This document shows, piece after piece, positions 8,232-14,395 of a DNA stretch of 14,395 bases. Where the stretch lies: the NCBI GenBank assembly GCA_017963875.1, contig JAGCTA010000452.1:1-14395 (forward strand). Reading direction: 5' to 3'. The notes under the pieces are model-generated. The model was not told where the DNA came from and made no database searches. It worked only from the letters and a program-made list of their open reading frames with translations. The translations under genes were made by a program, and so were the position numbers. Origin of the DNA: Victivallales bacterium. Lineage in GTDB: Bacteria > Verrucomicrobiota > Lentisphaeria > Oligosphaerales > Oligosphaeraceae. Positions within the stretch are counted from its first letter, which is position 1, and each line of letters starts with the position of its first letter.

Positions 8232-9423
8232 GTTTTCTTTCCGTGTTTTTAAATTGTTCAATTGCTGTTATATATTCATTGTTAAGCGTATCAACCATTT
8301 TTTGAGTATCAAACCGTGATTTGACTCTCCCCTGCCCTGTTTCACCCATTGTCCTGCGCAATTCCGCATTACGCAACAGTGAAATCACCATTCCAGAGAC
8401 CTGGCGCAAGTTATGCAATGCTGGCAGACAGCCTGTCACTCCATCCTCCACGACTTCAGGTGTCCCGTCAACTGGATAAGCCACCACAGGCACCTTTGCC
8501 GCCAATGCCTGGACGGCTGTTCGCGGCAGTCCCTCATGATAGGACAAATGCACGAGGACGCTCATAAATGGCAAATACCTACAGACTTCCTGTGGCGGCA
8601 CCATGCCAGTGTAAATGAACCTGTCATCAAGTCCCGCTTCATGGACTTTATGCTCAATCAGCGACCGCATCGTTCCATCTCCCACAAGCAGGAAACGAGC
8701 CTCTGGGAAAGCACCTGCGATTTCAGGGACAACCCGAAGAAAATCCTCATAGCCTTTCTGGGGAAACATCCGTGCGATGACTCCAATGATTGGAGCACCT
8801 TCTGGAATTCCTAGTTTATCACGCAACTCAGGGGAAGCGGTTGCATTCATAAAAGCAGACAAATCCATTCCGCTGTAAACGACTTTATATTTCTCAGCAG
8901 GAGCGATTTTTGCCGCGACGCATTGGTCTATCATCGCCTGTGCGACTGCATATATTTTATCGCTTCTGTTTGCCGCAAGTCGTTCCGCAAATATGAAAAG
9001 CCTATTCTTAATCCATGACTGAAAAGCGTGAAAAGCCTGTCCATGAACGGTATGGGTGATAAAAGGCACCTTGGCATCAAAAGCCGCAAATCTTCCAAGG
9101 ATACCTGCCTTTGAAGCGTGTGTATGCACGACATCATATTGTTCTTTCATGAACAAATCCAGAAGTTTATGGTAGGCACGCCAATCCTTGTAAGGTGAAA
9201 TGTTCCGAATCAGGTCAGGAATTTCCACGATTTTCAGTCCCTTGGTATCTGAAATAGTCAGTAGATTGCCTTCGGGACCTGTCGATGGTCCTGTCACCAA
9301 TGTCACATCATGGCCTTTCTGCAACAGTCCCATGCATGTGAGCAGAGTATTCTCCTCCGCTCCGCCAATGTTCATGCGCGTGATGACATGGCAGATTTTA
9401 AGTTTTGATTGTAGTTCGCTCAT
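8224..9423 (-). CDS. GT4-family glycosyltransferase (group 1)
   Basis: A 399-residue GT-B fold enzyme that should move a sugar from a nucleotide-sugar donor to a glycan or lipid acceptor on the inner face of the membrane. The N-terminal domain shows [17 protein letters not shown] (9-25) and [17 protein letters not shown] (98-114). The donor domain shows [17 protein letters not shown] (213-229), LLVGDG (245-250) and [16 protein letters not shown] (292-307). In the last motif the first glutamate (E297) of the E-x7-E pair is present, but the second position is Gln305, as I recall from some GT4 subgroups. The likely product is cell-surface or exopolysaccharide. The open frame extends to 9474, but a TATAAT box at 9460-9465 places transcription start near 9452, so the ATG at 9423 is preferred. 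No good Shine-Dalgarno is seen. Confidence 0.88.
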   Translation of the reverse strand: MSELQSKLKICHVITRMNIGGAEENTLLTCMGLLQKGHDVTLVTGPSTGPEGNLLTISDTKGLKIVEIPDLIRNISPYKDWRAYHKLLDLFMKEQYDVVHTHASKAGILGRFAAFDAKVPFITHTVHGQAFHAFQSWIKNRLFIFAERLAANRSDKIYAVAQAMIDQCVAAKIAPAEKYKVVYSGMDLSAFMNATASPELRDKLGIPEGAPIIGVIARMFPQKGYEDFLRVVPEIAGAFPEARFLLVGDGTMRSLIEHKVHEAGLDDRFIYTGMVPPQEVCRYLPFMSVLVHLSYHEGLPRTAVQALAAKVPVVAYPVDGTPEVVEDGVTGCLPALHNLRQVSGMVISLLRNAELRRTMGETGQGRVKSRFDTQKMVDTLNNEYITAIEQFKNTERKHG

Positions 9424-9459
9424 TTCAGATACAAATATAAAAAGAAAAAATAAAAACAT

Positions 9460-9465
9460 ATTATA
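9460..9465 (-). promoter_or_regulatory. Candidate -10 box for the glycosyltransferase-leuS operon
   Basis: A perfect TATAAT reads on the minus strand, 36 nt from the chosen ATG of the glycosyltransferase, in AT-rich DNA. The hexamer 17 nt further upstream is only TAAAAT-like, so the -35 element is weak. Initiation about 7 nt downstream would leave a leader of roughly 30 nt. Confidence 0.4.
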
Positions 9466-9745
9466 ATATAGCACGTTTTCTCATTTTAACTCTTCTGTGA
9501 CTGCTCAATAATAGACTTTGTCATCCGTTGGAAGACTTGAAGACTCGATATGTATCACGTTGGCATGTGCAATTACCGCCCATCATGAGGGACAGAACGA
9601 AATTCAAAAAATAAAGAGGAAAAAGGTTGGACGATTGTTTTATACTGTATTATGTTATAACTCATTGACCTTAATCGTTGTTTGTTCCATTGCCGTTGAA
9701 TTATCGCCTAACCACACACTACAGCCAACATATCCCAAACAACCT
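9466..9745. other. Divergent intergenic region with plus-strand promoter candidate
   Basis: About 280 nt separate the divergent glycosyltransferase and exported-protein genes. On the plus strand, TATACT at 9641-9646 and TTATAAC around 9655-9661 are possible -10 boxes for the exported-protein/permease operon, but neither has a matching -35 at 16-18 nt. A short direct repeat GAAGACT occurs twice near 9532-9545. No terminator hairpin, tRNA or riboswitch fold was recognised. Confidence 0.35.
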
Positions 9746-10816
9746 ATGAAACGCAATCTAGCCATCACCTTTCTTTTTATTGTGGCATCGTTTTCTCTTG
9801 TTGGACAGCAAACTGGAAAAGCGTCTCGCCTTAATTCAATAAAAAACAATGTACAGTTTGAAATCCAGCAAAAGGAGGACATCCTCCAGACATGCAATAA
9901 ACTTGACCTCGACATGAAACTGCTTTTGAAACCACAGCCTGGAGATGCCGAAATCCTTGAGGCGATGACACTTAATGATGTGCTTGGTGCAACCATTGAC
10001 AAAATCAATACCGCCAATGAACGCCAGGCTCTGCTGATGGAGGAAATCACCACATTGCTGGGAAATGAGTCCTCTGCACAAGAACAGATGGAATACAGGA
10101 AATGCAAACTGGCGCTCACTGAAATATCAAATGTCCAAAAACAACTGATGACACGCACGAAAGACATGGGGCAAAAAATCAACAACTATCTGCAAAAACT
10201 TCCCGCACCGCCAATTCTCCATTTATCCTGCGGATTGCAAATGAAATTGATCGGCGCGACGGCCGACAGCCCTGCTTTCTATGCATCGCAGCCAATCACA
10301 CATACACTCTATGACACAATCATTGGAGGAGAGACGGCAAAGCAGGCACTGGAAAATCCCCCTCCAGCAAACCCCAATCTCAGACAGGCATTGGATTTTG
10401 CAAAAAAACTCAGCCGCCAGGAACGCATGACACTCACCCTGCCTTCCCAGGCACAACTGACCGCCATGGGCAGATTTCAGGCAACACCGAAACTGGCCAT
10501 CTGGTCGTCAGAGACATTCTCCACAAAAAACAGCCTCGCAAAACAACGGAATCGCCTCGGAAGGAATCAAAACGCATTGGAAAAACAACAGTTGACGCCT
10601 GCACAAGCAACAGCGGCAGCACGATTCAGAATCCCTTTCCAACTCATTTGGGATCCATGTAATTTTTTAAGCGACACGGCCTTCTGCCGTGAATTGCCGC
10701 ATGCGACTCATAAGTCCCTCGGCATGATCGTTGTGGCTCCAGTCAAATATGGTCTGCAACAACGTATGGACAAACTGGCAGCAGAACACCAGAATGCATC
10801 TCCAGCAAAGGATTGA
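9746..10816 (+). CDS. Exported protein with coiled-coil region and degenerate FGE-sulfatase-like domain
   Basis: From the ATG at 9746 the protein has 356 residues and begins with a clear signal peptide (MKRN, then hydrophobic residues to about 20, cleavage near VGQQ). Residues about 30-150 are helical and rich in Gln, Lys and Glu, suggesting a coiled coil. The second half resembles the formylglycine-generating enzyme/SUMF1 fold: FYASQPITHTLYDTI (178-192) fits the family's F-x-V-x-x-x-E-V-T-N-x-x-Y-x-x-F, and ALDFAKKLS (215-223) plus LTLPSQAQLTAMGR (230-243) fits D-A-x-x-F-C-x-W-L-S followed by YRLPTEAEWEYAAR. The C-terminal FGE core with its active cysteine pair is not recognisable, so enzyme activity is doubtful; a binding or structural role is more likely. 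An upstream extension to 9518 lacks these features. It overlaps the region just before the next gene and is probably first in a four-gene operon. Confidence 0.6.
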   Translation: MKRNLAITFLFIVASFSLVGQQTGKASRLNSIKNNVQFEIQQKEDILQTCNKLDLDMKLLLKPQPGDAEILEAMTLNDVLGATIDKINTANERQALLMEEITTLLGNESSAQEQMEYRKCKLALTEISNVQKQLMTRTKDMGQKINNYLQKLPAPPILHLSCGLQMKLIGATADSPAFYASQPITHTLYDTIIGGETAKQALENPPPANPNLRQALDFAKKLSRQERMTLTLPSQAQLTAMGRFQATPKLAIWSSETFSTKNSLAKQRNRLGRNQNALEKQQLTPAQATAAARFRIPFQLIWDPCNFLSDTAFCRELPHATHKSLGMIVVAPVKYGLQQRMDKLAAEHQNASPAKD

Positions 10817-10821
10817 AAACC

Positions 10822-11823
10822 ATGATTATACAACGTTATATCCTCCCTTATAGACTCGCCACGATTATCGCATTCGCCCTGCTTCTCTGCACAGGCGACC
10901 TGTTTGCAGACAATTTCAAGCGTAAAGGACGATTCTTGCAGACAGAAGTGGAAAAATACGAGGATGCAACATCGTTCGACGTCACCCTCGCTATCAGCAA
11001 GGAAACGTCATTTCCTGTGTTTAAAATCCATAAACTGAATGTCCGCACCATCCATGAAGTCAAGATTTTCGAAACAGTCATAGATACCATTAACACAAAG
11101 CAGTCAGAGGGTAATCTGCGTGACTACCGCAATCTCAAGGTAGTTCCAAATGAATTCATCAAGGACGACCGCTCCACACGCCAGGAAACAGTGTATGTCG
11201 GGGCAATGGCAAACACGCCATTCACCATTGACGGGATTCCCGTACTCACGGACGCCAACGGCCTGATTGTTGACACGAAACAATTTTGGCTGGATAAATT
11301 CGACGACCTGAGTTTAAACTCCATAACTGTCACTGTTGAACACGCGGCATACGGCAAGAGAAGCGTTCTGCTGACACGGTTGATTCTGCGCCAACCAGAA
11401 AAAATCATGCCTGAATATCGCAAAAAAGATTCAAAATCAACCTTGGACATCCTAGAGGGGATGGGTTTGGATTTCACCCTTCTGCCAAATACGACGCTCA
11501 ACCCCGTCACCTTTAAATGCACATTACCCGACAAATGCCTGTTCGGGGATGCCTTTACCATCACTGTGGAAGCGCACAATACCACGGGCAAGGCCAGCGG
11601 AAACCTCTTTCTCTGCACGTTTTCTCGTGACAAGTGGCTGGACGGCAAGTTATTCTACATCGGCAATCTTCTTCCAGGCCAGAAGCGGACATTCACGCGC
11701 CTGATCATGGTACCAAACGATATAAAAACCGACGCCGCCCACCTGGTCATCTCCTCCTGGGACACCAACAAGGCTCATCCAGAAACTGCCCAAGAGTTCA
11801 CGATAGCCATCGGGCACCGCTGA
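10822..11823 (+). CDS. Exported protein of unknown function with C-terminal beta-sandwich
   Basis: The 333-residue product starts with a signal peptide (hydrophobic segment ATIIAFALLLCTGDLFA, likely cut after LFA near residue 29). I do not recognise the family. The first two thirds are mixed beta-rich sequence. Residues about 220-333 look like an immunoglobulin-like or CARDB-type sandwich: PVTFKCTLPDKCLFGDAFT, then VEAHNTTGKASGNLFL, and FYIGNLLPGQKRTFTR, the pattern of domains that concern interactions outside the cell. The ATG at 10822 is preferred over a TTG at 10813 because AAAGGA ends 9 nt before it. It lies 5 nt after the FGE-like gene stop and 9 nt before the permease gene, so an envelope role linked to them is inferred. 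It is not an evident solute-binding protein. Confidence 0.6.
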   Translation: MIIQRYILPYRLATIIAFALLLCTGDLFADNFKRKGRFLQTEVEKYEDATSFDVTLAISKETSFPVFKIHKLNVRTIHEVKIFETVIDTINTKQSEGNLRDYRNLKVVPNEFIKDDRSTRQETVYVGAMANTPFTIDGIPVLTDANGLIVDTKQFWLDKFDDLSLNSITVTVEHAAYGKRSVLLTRLILRQPEKIMPEYRKKDSKSTLDILEGMGLDFTLLPNTTLNPVTFKCTLPDKCLFGDAFTITVEAHNTTGKASGNLFLCTFSRDKWLDGKLFYIGNLLPGQKRTFTRLIMVPNDIKTDAAHLVISSWDTNKAHPETAQEFTIAIGHR

Positions 11824-11832
11824 TCTGACTTC

Positions 11833-12741
11833 ATGCGCACTCGCCTTTTGACACCGTATCTTTTTATTCTGCCAGCAGCCATTGTCTTTTGTTCATTTGT
11901 GCTGCTTCCCATCTTCGGCTCCATCGTCATGAGTTTTCAAGACTGGGCAAGTGGTATCCATCCGTTATTTTGCGGATTTTCAAATTACGCACATACCCTC
12001 TCCGACGCAGTATTCTGGCGGGCAATCATGAACAACGCCGTCATTCTCGTCGGATCCCTGCTGTTCCAACTTCCCCTTGCAGGATTGCTTGCAGTTCTTC
12101 TCAACTACCGCACCGTATGCAGAAGCGTCTTCAGGACATCCTTCTTCGCCCCCATAGTCATGCCGACCATTGCCATTGCATTTCTGTGGATGAACATCTA
12201 TTCACCTGTTGACGGCATTGCTACGCACCTTTGCCGCCTCATCCATGGAAAGGACTTCTTCTACCAATGGCTGTCCACGGGAAGCACCTCTGTCTTTTTA
12301 CCTGCTCCTGCCCTCTTCTGGATTTTCATCACTATTTGCTGGCAGTACACAGGATTCCACATGGTCTTATACATGGCTGGCATCGCCGCAATCCCAGATG
12401 ACATTTTTGAAGCGGCCCGCCTGGACGGCGCAGGGGAATGCCAGATTGTGCGCCATGTAATTCTGCCCTCAATCAGACCGACCATCGCGGTCTCCGCCAC
12501 GTTGTCCATCATTGGTTCGCTAAAATACTTCGACCTTATTTATCTCATGGGCGGTGCGCTATCTGAAATGGATCGAGAGGTCGTTGCGACATATATCTAT
12601 CGTCTGGCATTCGAGCAAGGCCAGGGACGATTCGGGCAAGGCTCTGCCGCCGCCGTCATTTTGCTTCTTCTGACATTAGCCATTGTGATTCCCCTTCAAT
12701 TGAAGCACAAAAAGAGCGAAAGGCTTTTCGAGGAGTCATGA
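11833..12741 (+). CDS. Sugar ABC transporter permease, MalF/UgpA type
   Basis: This 302-residue inner-membrane protein is one half of the channel of a carbohydrate importer. It has about six membrane segments: near 8-33, 66-90, 104-121, 155-182, 215-240 and 270-290. The cytoplasmic EAA loop that docks the ATPase is well kept: EAARLDGAGECQIVRHVILP at 193-212. The opening TPYLFILPAAIVFCSFVLLPIFGSIVMSF is typical of the family. It begins 9 nt after the exported-protein gene and ends in an ATGA overlap with the second permease. The substrate cannot be told from sequence; galacturonide or other oligosaccharide uptake is possible given the left operon. No ATPase or solute-binding protein gene is in the window. 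Confidence 0.92.
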   Translation: MRTRLLTPYLFILPAAIVFCSFVLLPIFGSIVMSFQDWASGIHPLFCGFSNYAHTLSDAVFWRAIMNNAVILVGSLLFQLPLAGLLAVLLNYRTVCRSVFRTSFFAPIVMPTIAIAFLWMNIYSPVDGIATHLCRLIHGKDFFYQWLSTGSTSVFLPAPALFWIFITICWQYTGFHMVLYMAGIAAIPDDIFEAARLDGAGECQIVRHVILPSIRPTIAVSATLSIIGSLKYFDLIYLMGGALSEMDREVVATYIYRLAFEQGQGRFGQGSAAAVILLLLTLAIVIPLQLKHKKSERLFEES

Positions 12742-13739
12742 CAAAAATTATCCGCCACATCGTCCTGTTGTTTTTTCTGCTTTTGTCAGCCTATCCACTG
12801 GTCTGGATGTGCCTGACGGCCTTCCGCCGTGATTCAGACGTGCTGGAGCATCCCTTTGCGTTGCCTGAACGAATTGAAGTTATGAATTTCATCACGGTTC
12901 TTCAGCAAGGAGGCTTTCGCACAGCCTCTGGCAATGGTTGGCTTCTGCTTCTAGCCGCTGTCTTGGCTACAGTCCTATTCCTCTGGATGCGAGACATGGT
13001 GTGTTTCCACATTCGCCTCTGGCATTTGCCACTTTACATCTGCCTGGCAACAGGGATTGCCCTCTTCCCGTCTCAGGCATACAAATCTGCCCCATGCTTC
13101 GCCATGTCGTATATCAACAGCCTGCTGCTCTGTTCCATCAGCGTCACCATAGCCATCATGCTGGCTGAAGCGGCGGCATTTTCCTTTGCCCGACTTCGTT
13201 TTCGATTACGCAGCATGCTCTTCATGACATTTCTTTTGGGCATGATGATACCAGTTCATGTCACGCTGATTCCACTGAACCTGCTGCTAGGGCAGCAATT
13301 TCTCAACCTCAAAGGCACGTTATTGGCTCTAGCCTGCCCCTACATCGCCTTTGCCCTTCCCGTGTCCATCTTAATTCTGCGCAATGCCTTCGCACAAATC
13401 CCAAATGATCTTATGGAAGCCGCCAGAATCGACGGCTGCAATGCGTGGCATGTATTCAGAGAAGTTGCGCTCCCCCTGGCGCGCCCAGCCATTTCCACGG
13501 TGCTGATTTTCAATTTTCTTACATCATGGAACGAATTCGCCTTCGCATTGACCCTGTCGAACTCACGAACGGCAACGCTTCCCATCGCATTGAACAACTT
13601 CAAAGGAGAACAAGGTAGCCTGGACATTCCTGTCATGTGCGCCGCACTTGCCATCACGGTCATTCCCATGCTACTCGTGTATATCTTCGCACAGAAGCAC
13701 ATCATCAACGGACTGACCGCTGGTGCCGTCAAGGAATAA
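12738..13739 (+). CDS. Sugar ABC transporter permease, MalG/UgpE type, with extra membrane segments
   Basis: The partner channel subunit, 333 residues, starts in an ATGA overlap with the first permease, with AGGAG directly upstream. The EAA loop is intact: EAARIDGCNAWHVFREVALP at 227-246, followed by SWNEFAFALTL (263-273), typical of MalG proteins. Most family members have about 270-300 residues and six membrane helices. Here the normal N-terminal part (first helix 8-28, then NFITVLQQGGF) and the normal second helix start (YINSLLLCSISVTIAIMLAEAAAFSFARLRF, 125-155) are separated by about 60 residues (roughly 61-121). This stretch contains two further hydrophobic segments, near 67-84 and 97-111. 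Eight helices are therefore expected. Function in sugar import is otherwise as for MalG. The downstream convergent gene begins 13 nt later with no visible terminator. Confidence 0.9.
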   Translation: MTKIIRHIVLLFFLLLSAYPLVWMCLTAFRRDSDVLEHPFALPERIEVMNFITVLQQGGFRTASGNGWLLLLAAVLATVLFLWMRDMVCFHIRLWHLPLYICLATGIALFPSQAYKSAPCFAMSYINSLLLCSISVTIAIMLAEAAAFSFARLRFRLRSMLFMTFLLGMMIPVHVTLIPLNLLLGQQFLNLKGTLLALACPYIAFALPVSILILRNAFAQIPNDLMEAARIDGCNAWHVFREVALPLARPAISTVLIFNFLTSWNEFAFALTLSNSRTATLPIALNNFKGEQGSLDIPVMCAALAITVIPMLLVYIFAQKHIINGLTAGAVKE

Positions 13740-13752
13740 ACGGTATCAGATG

Positions 13753-14388
13753 TTAGCGCAAGCGTCTGTAGAGTTCAAAGAATCGATCCTCGTATTCCTC
13801 GAAAATGCCGTAATCGCGCAGTTTTCTGCCAAGATCATCGGCTTTTGACAGAGTATCCGCCAAAGCGAAATCCGCGTCTATCTCGTTGCGCACCGCCATT
13901 GGGATTCCGTTGCCTATCGACAACAGCCCCTGCCCTGCCATCTGCTGTGCATTATACGGTGCAGAACGCTGGATCAACGCATTGATGAATGCCATCAACG
14001 ACACCTCCCAGAAGGCATCTGGGCCAATCAGAACCCCCTGGACTGCGCTAAGTTCGTCTTGGGCCGCCGCAGCAATCTGATTAGCGACTTCCTCCGCATC
14101 GCCGCCGACTTCCTCCTCATTGTGCTCCTCCTTCTCGAAACATAGACCATACTGGATGATTCTCAGCGTGTCTTTTCTGGACATGACCTCCTCCAGATAA
14201 CTACGGGCATCCTCCCCAAAATTTTCAAGCATCTGATGCTGGAAATAATGAGGCGTGATCACCCGAGGACGAGCCGCCTTGACAATTCCACTGCGAATCT
14301 TCAGGCGAGATTCGCCTTCCTCCAGAGGCGAAACGACATGATACATGACATTTGTCTCGCCAAAAGTCTCCAGAAGTTTCGGCGGCAT
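13753..14388 (-). CDS. Uncharacterised protein, possibly 5'-truncated by the window edge
   Basis: From the ATG at 14388 the protein has 211 residues. I do not recognise its family with confidence. It has no signal peptide or membrane helix and is acidic, with an Asp/Glu-rich stretch (EKEEHNEEEVGGDAEEV, about 105-121). The start region includes ETFGETNVMYHVVSPLEEG, and the end (DLGRKLRDYGIFEEYEDRFFELYRRLR) is charged and helical. The frame stays open through two more codons (Val-Tyr) to the right edge, and only 7 nt are visible before the ATG with no Shine-Dalgarno, so the true start may lie outside. It is convergent with the permease operon. No function is proposed. Confidence 0.7.
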   Translation of the reverse strand: MPPKLLETFGETNVMYHVVSPLEEGESRLKIRSGIVKAARPRVITPHYFQHQMLENFGEDARSYLEEVMSRKDTLRIIQYGLCFEKEEHNEEEVGGDAEEVANQIAAAAQDELSAVQGVLIGPDAFWEVSLMAFINALIQRSAPYNAQQMAGQGLLSIGNGIPMAVRNEIDADFALADTLSKADDLGRKLRDYGIFEEYEDRFFELYRRLR

Positions 14389-14395
14389 ATAGACC

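Noticed and set aside
8232..8261. Longer leuS start at 8261
   Set aside because: The ten added residues are not conserved-looking, would overlap the glycosyltransferase further, and lack the GGAAAG site found before the ATG at 8231.
9424..9474. Longer glycosyltransferase start with a hydrophobic leader
   Set aside because: The TATAAT box lies within this stretch, so the upstream ATG would not be transcribed from it, and GT4 enzymes of this type normally begin just before the KICHVI strand.
9579..9591. CCC-AT-CATGAGGG resembling the inverted-repeat element's end
   Set aside because: Only eight consecutive bases match the element end and no second end is seen nearby, so it is best taken as chance.
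9518..9745. 76-codon extension of the FGE-like protein
   Set aside because: It would bury an excellent signal peptide at 9746 inside the protein, and the region holds the likely promoter.

Overview
The window carries about eleven genes in dense, short-gapped operons. The organism looks like an anaerobic, carbohydrate-degrading member of the PVC group (Lentisphaerota, Kiritimatiellota or Verrucomicrobiota-like, gut or rumen type). This is inferred from the gene mix: a glycyl radical enzyme (an oxygen-sensitive family) beside pectin-type enzymes, a PDDEXK-type AAA ATPase, an apparent FGE-fold protein, and few strong Shine-Dalgarno sites. No marker gene settles the phylum.

Layout: (1) Bases 3-2427, plus strand: the last 125 codons of a glycyl radical enzyme, then a family-28-like right-handed beta-helix glycosidase, then an alpha/beta hydrolase. 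The gaps are 17 nt and a 4-nt ATGA overlap, so this looks like one intracellular sugar-catabolic operon. (2) Bases 2428-2699: a convergent intergenic region holding a 160-bp element bounded by 21-bp inverted repeats (20 of 21 pairs match), with TA dinucleotides symmetrically placed near both ends. (3) Bases 2700-9423, minus strand, read from right to left: a GT4 glycosyltransferase, leucyl-tRNA synthetase (the two genes overlap by 8 nt), an AAA-ATPase/PDDEXK protein and a D-2-hydroxyacid dehydrogenase. (4) Bases 9424-9745: a divergent promoter region. (5) Bases 9746-13739, plus strand: two exported proteins, one with an apparently degenerate formylglycine-generating-enzyme (FGE) fold, followed by the two membrane subunits of a sugar ABC importer. 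(6) Bases 13753 to the right edge, minus strand: an unrecognised protein, probably running past the window.

The left operon suggests intracellular processing of an imported acidic or esterified oligosaccharide: glycosidase, esterase-like hydrolase and a radical enzyme. The right operon could supply uptake, but its permeases come without a visible solute-binding protein or ATPase. The most unusual points are the non-canonical glycyl-radical motif next to a glycosidase with an altered active site, the small inverted-repeat element, the FGE-like exported protein, and a MalG-type permease that seems to carry about 60 extra residues with two added membrane segments. No tRNA, rRNA, CRISPR array or complete insertion sequence was seen.
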